A stretch of 64,000 bases of DNA from Phaeosaccion multiseriatum (taxonomy: Eukaryota > Ochrophyta, other classes): the NCBI GenBank assembly GCA_965112735.1, contig OZ218951.1, forward strand, positions 5,332,001-5,396,000. The letters are read 5' to 3'. Position 1 is the stretch's first letter. The number at the start of each line of letters is the position of its first letter. Under the pieces are notes generated by a model. The model did not search any database. It was not told where the DNA came from and saw only the letters and a program-made list of their open reading frames with translations. Made by a program: the position numbers and the translations under genes. Shown one piece after another: positions 47,550-58,778 of the stretch.

Positions 47550-50500
47550 TGTCCCTCATTCCCGCCCCCTTTTGTCCCCACCCCCCCCTCGCTCTTCACG
47601 CCGGCGCGCCCATATGCGTGCATTGGTTGTATAATGTGCAAACGGGTCACAGATCACGCAAGATGCCGCAGTCAAGTGCTGGGGAGACAACACGTACGGC
47701 CAGTGTGGACAGAGTGGAGGAGGGCCCATTGGCATGGCCGCGAGCGACATGGGAGATAACTTACCCACCGTCAATCTCGGGGGCACTGACCACACCGCCA
47801 AGGCTGTGGCTGCGGGAGGGACCTTCTCGTGTGCGGTAAGTCAACGAAGGGGGAGAGGGGGAGGGGGGAGGTAGAGAGGGTGGGCGAAGTGGGATAAGAC
47901 TTGGCATGAAGTGTAGTAGGCTTCTACTGCGGCTGCTATTTTAGTGGGAGGGAGGAGGGGACAGCCCATGACTCATTAAGCAATGAGTCCTCTTCCTCCT
48001 CCTCCTCATCCCCCCCCCCCTCCTCCTCCTCCTCCTCCTCCTCCTCTTCCTCTTCCTTCTCACGAGCACACTCTTTGATGGTGCCCCTGCCCCTCCTACC
48101 ACGCCCCTCCCTCCCTCCCTTCCTGCTGCTGTATCACCAACTGCTGCTGCCCTCCCTCCCTCCCTGCGGCTGTATCACCAACTGCTGCTCTTGCTGACAA
48201 TTCATAGATTCGGGACACGGACGACATTGTGTGTTGGGGCCTTAACTCCTCAGGTAGGAGGGAGGGAGGGAAGGAGAGAGGGGTGGAGAGAAGGAGGGGG
48301 TGAGTACGTAGGTTCTTGAGCGAGCGAGTGATTGCCTGAGTATCTCCACGCACGCACACACATACGCACACACTAACACAAGTTTCTCAGCTCCGGATCA
48401 GAACAAGCCCTTCTCCGCAGCCTTCTGCCGACCTGCACGCGCGCTGAACCTCTGCTAATCAGTGCCGTTACCTTCCTCACCCCCCCTTCCCCGATGATGC
48501 ATCTCCTGCGCCCAACGCTGTCCGGTACTGCCCTCCCCTCCCCCTTCCACTGACTCTTGCTCGCGCTCGTCGTCGGTAACTTCCCGGTATCGGTATCGCA
48601 GGCCAGGTCAGAGTAAAAGGCAATAGTTTTTTTAGTTTTCAGTTTTCAGTTGATGTGACCGTATCAATATATCGAACACCGTAAATGGGATTGAACATCG
48701 AAGCTAATAACGTAACGGGACAGACGGGTTAAATAAGGCAACAAAGGAATGGGATTGTCTGTATCGGAAGAGGACGACAGGGAGAGGGGAAACAGTAGAA
48801 AGATCACTTCGTACGGAGGCGGCATGCCGCCCGTCTGCTGCCTGCCTGCCTGCTTACCTGCTTGCCTGTCGTGCTCATCTCCTCCTCTCCTCCTCTCCTC
48901 CTCCTCTCTGCTTCCTTTCCTCGTTGCACCTCCCCTCTCCGCTGCTCCTCCCCCTACACAGCTTGGCGTCGGCAACACAATCTCGGTCGACACAGATGCA
49001 GCCTTCGCTGCCATGGTGAGTGAGTGAGTGAGTGAGTGAGTGAGCCGAGAGCACAGCCGAGGGGGAGGTGTTCACAGCGCAGGGTGGCAATGACAATCAC
49101 AACTGGCTGCTCCACGCGGTGTGCAGTCAACCATTTTACCAATGCGACTTTTGGTCTCGAAATGTGTTGCGGTCACTCGAAGGGGTGGCAATGGATGGCA
49201 TTGGATGTTTTTGTGTTGTGTTCCACCGGCGTCGCAAGTCAACAGGCCTCTCACCTCACCTGCCATTCACTGCCATTCACTGCCATTCACTGCCTTCCCC
49301 CCATCAAGACTGCCGTGGACCTCGGGACTGGCCGCACTGCTGTGGCCATCACCGCATCCTTCAGCACCGTGTGTGCCATACTCGACACAGGTAAGTAAGG
49401 AGAAGTGACTCTCATCTCGCAACAAGGTCAACTCCTCCTCCTCCTCCTCCTCCTCCTCCTCCTCCTCCTCCTCCTCCCTCTCTCTCCTCCTTCCCTCCTC
49501 CTCCTCCTCCGCCTCCGCCTGTACTCCCTTCTGTCCCGTCTCTCGAATCAAGTTAGTCTCTCGGCTGAGGTGCTCTCCTTGCATAGTGACTGTACGCGCC
49601 CTCCTTGCCTCATCGGCCGTTACTACCGTCTGCTGCCATCCCTCTCTCTGTACCCTTCACACACGTGCTGCACTTAACAGGCGTGGTCAAGTGCTGGGGA
49701 GAAGGCGCATGGGGAGGTAAGAACAAGAATACGAACAAAAATGCCTCCGTACGTGGGGTATGCTGCAGTGCGACGCAACAGAGAATGTCGCCTGCCGATG
49801 GACGATTCTCCTTCCTCTCTCTTTCGGCGTAACCTCCTCCTCGCCTCCCTCCCTCCCTCACTCACTCACTCACCCCCCCCCCTCCCTCACGCCCTCCCAC
49901 AGTCCCTCCTTTCCTCCCTCACTCATTCACTCATTCACTGGCTCCCTCCCTCCCCTACTCCCTTCCTCACTCCCTCCCTATCCTCTCCTCTCCCCTCCTC
50001 CCTCCCTCCCTCCCTCCCCTGTGGCGTTCACAGAGGTCGGTCAGGGCTCGACCTCCGATGTGGGAACATCGAGCTCGACCGAAGTCAGCAACTTGGCTCC
50101 TGTGGACCTCGGTACAGGCCGCACCGCTGTTTCTATCCACTCCTCCTTCCATCACTTCTGCGCGGTGCGTGATTGAGAATAGGAGTATATGAGGGGGAGT
50201 CGGGCCGCATATTCTATCGCTTCTTGTCCTTGGCTCCTTTCATATGCCTCCGCATGCCTTCGCAATGCCTCCGTATGCCTCCGTTTTCCCTTGTTCCCCT
50301 CTGGGTCCCCTCTGTGTCCGTGCGAGGGAGTCCCGTGCTCTGCTCTGCTCATGGCGGAAAGGGAAGACCACGCACACACACACGCTCACAAACTCGTTCT
50401 GCGTACTAAGGCAAGCGCTTCACTGCCAAACAGCTACACATGCTCACTCCTCTCCTTGCTACTCCGTGCTGGAAACCCTCGCTCAGGTGCTTGACAGCGG

Positions 50501-53489
50501 CGACACCGTGTGCTGGGGCCAGAACACGAGGTAAGACCTGTGTACGCCCTTACGTACGGGTATGTACGGAAGTGCCGTGCCATCCCAAACCCCAGTCTGC
50601 TACCACACGCACTTCACTTCCTCTCCTTCATTCTCCGGGCGCAAAGGCCTTTCCTTGCCGGTTACAGTTAGTGGTGGTGCTTGGATTAGTCTCAAAGGAG
50701 CAGCCTGTCCCCTCGCTACCACCACCACCTTGTTCTGCCTCCCACCCCTTCTCTCCCCCCCCTGCCCCCCCTCCCTGCTCCCCCTCCCTTTGCCCACTCG
50801 CAGTGGCGAGTGCGGCCGTGGCGACACCACTCAACTCGTAGGCTCAGCAGCGGAGGACTTTCCTTTGGTGGCCATGGTCCTCACCACCCCCACTCCTGCC
50901 CCGACCTTAGCACCAACCGCTGCACCGACATCCCTTCCAACCCAGGCTCTGACCCTCCCCCCTACGGCTGCTCCAACGGCTGCTCCGACTGCCGCTCCGA
51001 CAGCCGCTCCAACGGCCGCGCCGACGGCCGCTCCAACAGCCGCTCCGACAGCATCTCCGACGGCCGCTCCGACTGCCGCGCCGACGGCCGCTCCAACAGC
51101 CGCTCCGACGGCGGCTCCGACGGCATCTCCGACTGCCGCTCCGACTGCCGCTCCAACAGCAGCTCCGACGACGGCTCCGACGGCATCTCCGACGGCCGCT
51201 CCGACTGCCACGCCGACGGCCGCTCCAACAGCCGCTCCAACAGCCGCTCCGACGGCGGCTCCGACGGCATCTCCGACTGCAGCTCCGACAAAAGCTCCAA
51301 CAGCAGCTCCAACGGCAGCTCCAACACCAGCACCAACGACATCAGCACCAACAGCGGCACCAACAGCCACACCAACAGCGGCACCAACAGCCACACCAAC
51401 ATCAGCACCAACAGCCACACCATCATCAGCACCAACAGCCGCACCAACAGCCACACCAACATCAGCACCAACAGCCGCACCAACAGCCACACCAACATCA
51501 ACACCAACAGCGGCACCAACAGCCACACCAACATCAGCACCAACAGCGGCACCAACAGCCACACCAACATCAGCACCAACAGCGGCACCAACAGCCACAC
51601 CAACAGCCACACCAACAGCCACGCCAACATCAGCACCAGCAGCCGCACCAACAGCCACACCAACATCAGCACCAACAGCCGCACCAACAGCCACACCAAC
51701 ATCAGCACCAACAGCGGCACCAACAGCCACACCAACAGCGGTACCAACAGCCACACCAACATCAGCACCAACAGCCGCACCAACAGCCACACCAACATCA
51801 GCACCAACAGCCGCACCAACAGCACCGTTTACCACACTCTCAACTGCTGCACCCTCTGAGGCTCCAACACCATCGTTTACTTCTTTCCCGAGATCGGTAC
51901 CCGCAGCAGCATTCACGGCTCTTCCGACTGCTTCACCGACGGCCTCACCCACAGCCTCACTTTCAACACCAGCATTCACGCTATTCCCGATCACCTCACC
52001 AACAGCAGCACCAACCACGATGCCAACAGCTCTATTCACCGCTCTGCCGACCTCCGCACCCACAGCGGTCTTCACGGATTTTCCGTCCGCATCGTCAACA
52101 GCAGCACCAGTAGTATCGTTCACGGCTTTCCCGACCTCGGCCGCCACCGCAGCGCCAACGTTGACCGATGTCCCAACCGCCGCACCAACCGCTTCACCCA
52201 TGCCGGCACCTACACCAGCACCGACGGACTCACCCACAGCCTCTCCTACAGCATCGTTCACGGATATCCCCCTCTCGGCCGTCTCAACAGCACCAGTGTT
52301 TACGACTTTTACGACGGCAACACCGACATCAGCACCCACGTTCGCCACTTTCTCGACCGAAGCACCAGCCGCGTCCGACACGTCCTTGACATCAATCCTG
52401 GTGGGGCCCACGGAAGCTTTCACGGCCTCCCCTACCGAGGCTCCCCTGAGCACCCTGCCTCCAGGACCAGCGCCGACAGCATCGACAGTAGCGCCCACGG
52501 CTCCAACAAGCACCACCCAGGCACCCACTTCGGCCCCAGCGCTCGCACTCGCTCCAACATCGACAGCGGTAGGTGATGATGTTGGTGGTTTGGGGCACGA
52601 GGGTACCATGGTTTGGCTGGCTGCTGACCAAAGTAGCGGAGTCGCGCCTTTGTTATTTGTACGAATTGCAAGCATTGGGGTGGTGGATGGCTGGCCTACT
52701 GTCACGAGTAAATCCGTCCTGTCCTGCCTGCCAGCCATGGCTATCCATGGCCATCCATTCGTCCATTCGATGGACAAATAGAACTGTCCTTCCTCCTGCG
52801 TAGGCGCGCTTCCACCTGACCATTTTCCACTTCCTCTCTTACCCTGTTCCTCCCTCCGGTGGCTCTTCCTCCTTCAACCCACCCACTCTTCCTCTCCATC
52901 ATCATCACCACCACTGCCACCGACCCACCCACCCTCCCTCCCTCCCTCCTCTGGCAACTCCCCTTCCTCGTCCCATCCCCACCCCATCACTTTGCCCCAG
53001 GCACCATCATCGGCAACGCCCACCGCAACCCCAACATCATCCTCATCATCACCATCCTCCTCTCCCACGGCGTCTCCATCGCCACCTCCCATCACCGCTT
53101 CGCCCTCAGCCGCCCCTACAACCGTCGCGTCAACGGCCGCACCTACACCCACACCAACAACTACAACATTACCTTCCACACCCACACCACCTACAACATC
53201 AGTGGCTCCAACGCTCGCCCCCACACCCACAACCACCGAGGTTTCCGTGGCTCCGGACGGCGACGGCACCCTCTCCCCCACGCCCGGGCCCACGCCCGGG
53301 GGCGGGCTCCGAGCTTCTGCGGAGGTGATGAATGACGAATCCGAGTCCTCCAGCAGTATCTCGGCCGGGGCTATTGGTGGTATCGTCGCCGCCAGTGGGA
53401 TGCTTGTTGGTGTGATGGGCGCTGTGGCGACCAAGAGACGCCTGGCGACAGCGAGGGAGGCGAGAGAACCAATGATGGTGGTGGGCTGA
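45553..53489 (+). CDS. Secreted RCC1-repeat protein with mucin-like stalk and C-terminal membrane helix
   Basis: Cell-surface protein of 1157 residues. Exons: 45553-45689, 45829-46036, 46179-46272, 46416-46461, 46757-46781, 47076-47135, 47307-47375, 47653-47835, 48208-48253, 48602-48606, 48962-49015, 49309-49390, 49681-49716, 50034-50164, 50487-50530, 50804-52568, 53001-53489. It opens with a signal peptide (MHPTIAVAAAACLLPAGAHA). RCC1/BLIP-II-type beta-propeller repeats follow, with recurring KCWG/VCWG...GQLG...DLGTGRTA and Cys in most blades (VCWGNNDYGELG, KCWGDNTYGQCG, VCWGQNTSGECG). Then come about 700 residues of Pro/Ala/Thr/Ser repeats (TAAPTATPTSAP type), likely heavily O-glycosylated, and the helix AGAIGGIVAASGMLVGVMGA with a basic stop-transfer KRR. 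A 5-base microexon is needed to keep frame. The ligand is unknown; adhesion or cell-wall sensing is inferred. Confidence 0.82.
46470..46600. repeat. (GGGGA)n tract in RCC1 gene intron
   Basis: GGGGA/GGGA units in intron 46462-46756, beginning within ten bases of the donor. Confidence 0.85.
48129..48187 (-). repeat. 18-bp QQLVIQ motif, two intronic copies
   Basis: Exact copies at 48129-48146 and 48170-48187 inside the RCC1 gene intron 47836-48207, on the strand opposite to the gene. Confidence 0.9.
48602..48606 (+). other. Predicted 5-base microexon of the RCC1 gene
   Basis: GCCAG flanked by CGCAG and GTCAGA. It joins a phase-1 exon end (codon base G at 48253) to a phase-0 exon start (48962), yielding Gly-Gln and completing the RCC1 motif WGLNSSGQLG. 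Without it the downstream propeller blades and the mucin stalk would be out of frame. Confidence 0.7.
48653..48705 (+). repeat. Dispersed 55-bp repeat, copy 3
   Basis: ATGTGACCGTATCAATATAT ... CATCGAAGCT in the RCC1 gene intron 48607-48961, directly after a TTTTCAGTTTTCAGTTGA run. Confidence 0.75.
50947..51833 (+). repeat. Coding minisatellite of the mucin stalk
   Basis: Degenerate tandem repeats built from 12- and 15-base units encoding x-A-P-T. The first half uses GCT/GCC/GCG codons for Ala with CTCC-type periodicity; the second half, from about 51350, shows longer 24-30-base units with ACCAACAGCC spacing. All three forward frames and at least one reverse frame stay open, a by-product of the period being a multiple of three. 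Confidence 0.85.
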
Positions 53490-53919
53490 GAAGCTGACGA
53501 GAGTCGAATCTATTGCCTGCCGGCAACCACGTATTTGCCATTTTATGAATCTTGTCGCTTTCTCCGAAGTGGTGTATTCGTTTGTTTTTTCGTCAGTTGG
53601 TTGTTCATCGGGGGGAGATTGTAGTACAGTAGTATGTAGTAGTAAAAATATGTGAGGGAGGTCGGTGTGGAAGTGGAGTGTGGAGAGCTCGAGAAAGGAA
53701 CGAACGAAGGAAGAATACGAGGATGCAGTAGTAGGTCCCGTAAGAAGAACGCACAGTACATAAGGACCTGATTTCATGACCGATTTCAAGCCACCTTGCA
53801 CTCCATATCCCCTCCTTCGCTCGTGGTCTCTCACGGCACTTCCTTGGCAGTCTCCTGCAACGCTTCGGGGCGAATCCCCCGCTGCAACGGGCCTCCGTGC
53901 TACTGACTGCGCCCCTCCT
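53490..53919. other. 3' flank of the RCC1 gene
   Basis: AT-rich around 53530-53660, probably 3' untranslated. Nothing else is seen before the ankyrin pseudogene. Confidence 0.5.
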
Positions 53920-54450
53920 TCGGCCAGCAGACGCGATCGCCACACGGCCCTTCTGAGCCGCCACATGGAGGGGAGCAAGCCCATCGGCAGCCAACATGTC
54001 CACTTTGGCCTCTGCCGAGAGCATTGTCTCCACCACTTGAGAGTGGCCTTCTTGAGAAGCGGGAATAGTAGCTAGAGGCGACGCGCCGATCGTGCCGCCC
54101 ACCACTGCATCGATACGTGCGCCAGCCGTAAGCAGAGCTCTCACTGTCGACGAGGAATGTCCCTTTAATGCGCCCAAGTGCAGCGCAGTCATCCCTCTTT
54201 CATCACAGCTGCTGTGGATATCAGCTCCAGCAGCGAGAAGCTGCCGAACGATGGCGACCGACGTGACACCCTACTAAAGAAGCCCTGTGCAGAGGCGTTT
54301 GTCCATAGTGCTTCTGCAGAGAGCAGTTGCTGGACGATTTGCTCCCTCCCCGCCGTAAGACCGGCAAAGGCCAGGGGCGTGTCACCATCCGGTCCCCTTC
54401 TTTGAGCAGCAGCATACCAACAACGTCGCTTCTCATGCAACTATCGCGAG
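53920..54450 (-). pseudogene. Ankyrin-repeat pseudogene
   Basis: Read on the minus strand, ankyrin motifs appear in succession but in different frames: DGDTPLAFAGLTAGREQIVQ, then YGQTPLHRASL, then VTSVAIVRQLLAAGADI with GMTALHLGALKGHSSSTVRA and GLAPLHVAAQKGR, then LLAEGGA. At least four frame changes are needed within about 500 bases; one is a single extra G in a GGG run near 54283. No splice sites fit these breaks. The similarity to the intact ankyrin gene at 29736 is only at family level. A rapidly edited gene model with tiny introns is possible but less likely. Confidence 0.65.
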
Positions 54451-55137
54451 GCACATGGGAGTAAATTCTTCTTCACCAATGGGCTTCTCGATACAGCCCC
54501 TCTTCCCTCCGTGCTCGGCGACGAATGCCCTCACAGCGGCTCGAACCTTCCCGAGATTTCGCTGGTTCTTGAAAGCGAAGAGGAGTCGTTTTGCCTGCGG
54601 CGAGCAGCATAGCGGGCTAAGAGCGAGAGTAGAGCGAGAGCAGAGCGAGAGAGAGAGGAGAGCGAGAGCAGAGCGAGAGCAGAGCGAGAGCAGAGCGAGA
54701 GCAGAGCGAGAGCAGAGCGAGAGCAGAGCGAGAGCAGAATGAGAGTGAGAGAGTCATGAAGGAGGGGGCGCTATAGAGGCAGATGAGTTCGGCAAAGCGC
54801 CGAGGCGAGTGGCAGCGAACCCTCAGGCTCAGGTATGTATATATGTTGGCCGGGGGGGTGGTTATGGGCTCTTCAGTTTACTCCAGCTGCTCACTTGCCA
54901 CATACATATTTCGATAGTTGCCGCTCCCACTCTAGTGCTAAGAGCAAGCTCTTTCTCTCTCTCTCTCTCCTACAATCTGCTGTTGCTGCCGCCCGCCCCC
55001 TGTGCTCGCTCCGGCTGCTCCTTCTCCCGCTTCTTCCTGCTCCCTCTTAGGCCTCCTCCTCCTGCTGCTGCTACAGCTGCTGCTGTTGCCCAGGGGAGTT
55101 GGCCAATTTATTCCCCGCCTAACTAGTACTTCTACTC
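54451..55137. other. Spacer with AGAGCGAGAGC array
   Basis: Holds a 12-base tandem array (AGAGCGAGAGC type, about 54619-54740) and poly-pyrimidine runs. No gene is seen. The stop codon of the cyclophilin is at 55138. Confidence 0.7.
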
Positions 55138-57095
55138 CTACTCCTCCCCCCCCTTGCTGTCCTCCACCACAACCATACACTCCGCGGCTTCCTTCGCACT
55201 CAGCTCTCCACAGTCCAAGACCTTACACTCCTTGATGGGCCTCTGATTCAACATGGGCACCGCCGACATTTCCCGAAACACCTCCATCCCCGACAGAACC
55301 CGGCCAAACGCCACTGCCCGGTTATTCATCCACTCCGCGGGGCTGAGCGTTACAAAAAACTGAGAGGCGTTACTATGTGCCCCGTCTTGGGCCATTGCCA
55401 ACACCCCGTGTGTGTCCAGAGGCACAGAGAAGGTCTCGTCCGCAAAGCTACCTCCAAACACGGACTCCCCTCCGTCGCCCGCCCCGCTGACAATGTCCCC
55501 TCCTTGCACCCACCCACCGGGCACTACGCGATGGAAGGGACTGCCACGATAGCATAACCGCACGCCCGCCTCGGTCTTGCCTACATTGGATAGGGGACAT
55601 GCAGGAGCGGTTTGAGCAGGCGGTATGCAGCGCGTCGGCAAGGGCTGTGGGGGTGGCGGGGGAGCAAGTGAGCAAAGATTGGGGAGGGGACGCCTAAGAA
55701 ACCATGAGCAGGTCTATCGTCTATCCATCAGGTGCCCAAGCCTCCTCTCTTCTCCCGTCATGTGCTCTTCCCCCAGCCCGCTGTACGGTAGTAATGATTC
55801 TCCATACATGAGATTCTGACCCCTTATTTCTGCCCTTCCCTCCCATCCTCTCCCCTCCCCTCCCCTCCTCTCCCCTCCCGTCCCCTCCTGTACCCTCCTC
55901 TCCCCTTCCCTCCCCTCCCCTTCCCTCCCCTCCCCTCCCCTCCCCTCCCCTCCCCTCCCCTCCTCTCCACTCCCCTCCTCTCCCCTCTCCTCCCCTCTCC
56001 TCTCCTCCCTTCCCCTCTCCTCCCTTCCCCTCTCCTCCCTTTCCCTCCCCTCCCCTCCCCTCCCCTCCCCTCTCCCAACGTACCTTTTTCTCCTGTGCAG
56101 AGGGCGTGGAAATTTTCGCACGTCTTGGGACAAGTGTCATTAAACAGCTCAAACACAACCCTGGCAGGCGCGGGTCTCTTGCCTGCTGCCGATGCCGCCG
56201 CTGCTGCCGCTGTGATGACCCCCCCCAGACCTACATCCATATAGACGAGCTGATTACCCGAGTCTTCGAATGTGCTCACCAGCTCGCGTTGAGCTACCTC
56301 CTTGTAGTCCACGCTCTCGCCCTCGCTGCCGTATGTGAATTTATACTTGGACAGAGCAAGGGCTTTGAGCTCGTCAACGCCCCCAATGAGCGTGGTCGGG
56401 CCCGACGTTGACTCGAGTAGAACGACGTACGGCAGAGAGTGCTGCGAATGGAGATCGAGGAGGGGGGGGACACAAGGACAAAGCAGTGAGGACAAACAGT
56501 GAGTTGACTTCGTGAGCTGTTGCTTTGCTTGGCCGACCACATCCGAAAGACGAACACTCGGAGTGCACAGAGGTATACTCCGCGGGTGGCATAAGAACCG
56601 TTATGGTACTTTCTCTGCTGGCTGCAAATTTCATGCTTTCTCCCCTTCTCTCTTGAAGGGAGTCCATACCCACGAAAAAAAAGTGGCGACTTGGCTTCTC
56701 CCAAACGCACAGCAGGATCCCTCTTAAGAGCTCGCTACCTATGAAGCTGCAGTAAGCTGATTGTAGACGAAGCTGTCATCAAAAGCCTCCTTTCTGTGAC
56801 CTTTGAACTTAGGCCACCGCCCGGTCCTCAGACTCTCTGCAGCCCCTACTTTCCCAACCCACTTCCAACTCGCTCAATCTATCGCCCCCATCAAGGGACG
56901 GACCTTGTGCATAGGCCCTCCAAGCTGCTCCTTCTTCTGCACCACAAAGGTCTCCCACTCGGACTCAAACAGAGCCGAGCTCTCGCACGGGGGAGTGTTG
57001 TGCCCCTCCGAGAGAGCCTCCCCCAGGGCACAGCAGCGATGAAACTCCGGTGCACCCACACATCCGGTGATGGTGATCACTGTTGAAGGAGGCAT
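55138..57095 (-). CDS. PPIL6: PPIL6-like cyclophilin (peptidyl-prolyl isomerase)
   Basis: Exons in order of transcription: 57095-56904, 56441-56084, 55580-55138; 330 residues, consistent phases. The C-terminal half is a cyclophilin domain: VFELFNDTCPKTCENFHALC, FHRVVPGGWVQGGDI, NASQFFVTLSPA, VAFGRVLSGMEVF. The catalytic Arg of FHR is kept; the usual Phe-Met of FMxQGGD is GWVQGGD, as in PPIL6. The N-terminal half (TGCVGAPEFHRCCALGEALS, then ESEWETFVVQKKEQL) matches the PPIL6 N-terminal domain in order and spacing. PPIL6 is found mainly in species with motile cilia, so a flagellar role is inferred. The donor of exon 1 (GTCCGT) is weak. Intron 55581-56083 is filled by a (TCCCC)n array. Confidence 0.83.
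55843..56077. repeat. (TCCCC)n array in PPIL6-like intron
   Basis: Five-base CTCCC units with CTTCC variants, about 235 bases. On the sense strand it is (GGGGA)n, starting just after the donor at 56083. Confidence 0.93.
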
Positions 57096-57379
57096 GGCCT
57101 TTCAACTGGGAATTACAGGCCTTTGAACAAACAAGTGTTTTCTTGTCGAGTCCGGCGGCGGCGGGTAACGTCTCAAGCTACTTCTCAGTTTCAGTTCAAT
57201 GAAATACTCAGCGGCCTTGGAGGTGAGGGTGGGGGTGGGGGGTATAGAGGGGAAAGGAGTGTCTGGTAAAATTGAAATTTCCTTCCTTCCTTTTAGCCTT
57301 TTGTAGCTTCTCAACTAACAACACTGCAGCGGGTGTACTGTCTCCCCTTCCCCCTTCCCTCCCCGTGTGGAGCGAAAAG

Positions 57380-57439
<60 letters not shown>

Positions 57440-57473
57440 CTCCGGCTACTCTTTCTCTCTTATTCCTCTGCCT
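57096..57473. other. Gap between cyclophilin and FAD monooxygenase genes
   Basis: 378 bases between two genes on the minus strand: promoter of the cyclophilin and 3' end of the monooxygenase. A (TC)n tract at 57382-57434 abuts the monooxygenase stop codon. Confidence 0.6.
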
Positions 57474-58741
57474 CTACCCCAAAACCCACAGCACCGGCTT
57501 CAACGCGTCCAGCCCCTGGCCTGTCTTGAAGTAATACACAGCCAACGCCAGCAGAGCGGCGACGCCCCAAATCCGGCGGGTGGTGGCGTTGGCCTGGGCC
57601 ATGATTTCGCTGTAGCGCAGCTCGTGCAGTTGGACATTCATAAAGATCTGAGTGAGGGGGGGGGGGGGAGACAGCAGTTGGGTGATACAGCAGCAGTTGG
57701 TGATACAGCAGAAGCAATGGCGTTGAGGGAGAGGGCCCGACGAGAGGGGTGGGCAGGGGCAGGCCAAGAAAGAGGGATGTGTACCACCAACAGCCCCACA
57801 TCCCAGCATTCGAAACACAGCAGACAGCCTCCATATACACTGGAGAGTGATACTTCAGACTTCAGAGCTATCGTATAGGTTACACTTCTAAAACCTTTCT
57901 TCACGTCAACTTTTAAGCTATTGAAAAGTGGTCTCGCGTCAAGCCATTGATACTAAGAAGCAGCCCCCCCCCCCCCCGGCCTTGACATACCTGGCGCGTG
58001 AAGAATGTGGGCAGGAGCTTGTTCAGCAAGAAGCGTAAGGTGACGTTGACTGCCCACAGTCTTTTGCGGAAGGTGTCCTGGAATGGGGGTGAGGGTGGTA
58101 TTGTGTGCACAACAAGCAAGCAAGCAAACAAACAAACAAACGAAGACGAAACCGTGAGTGAAAAGAAAGAAGACAGCTACACTCACACTCACACTCACAC
58201 TCGAGTCTGTAAGGGGGAGACCAACACCATCCTTCCAATCGCCTTCCCTTCCCTTCCCTTATCACGCTCCTGTTCATCTACACACAGTTGTTGCAAAAAA
58301 GAGCAAGTGAGGCTAAACAGAGCCGCGCAAGGGTGGGAATGATATGTATACATACATATATATACATGACTCCCTCCCTTCCACATTATTATTATATATA
58401 CTGTCTGGCTTACATGTGAGTACTGCCAGGGATAGCCCAATTGCATCATCTTGGGGCGGTAGGGGAGGGCAAGGCGGGGGTGGGGTGGAGTATGGCAGGG
58501 TGGGTAGGCACAACGGGGGGGAGGGGGTCAGAGATGGTGGGGGAAGGGGAGGAGGGGGGCCAGGTTGAGGCAAAAGAGAGAGGGTCGTCTCTTGTGTGTT
58601 TTACAGGAGAGGCGAAAGAGAGAGGGAGAGGGGGAGGGGGAGGGAATAAGAGATCAGAGAGAGAGAGGGAATAAGAGAGCAACATCGAGACAGGGAGAGA
58701 TTGAGATACAGAGACGTAAGGAGAGATACATGCACAAACAC

Positions 58742-58778
<37 letters not shown>

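Noticed and set aside
50831-52777. 648-codon minus-strand frame opposite the mucin stalk
   Set aside because: Mirror of the x-A-P-T repeat. Only the plus frame joins to the RCC1 exons by valid splice sites and leads to the membrane anchor.
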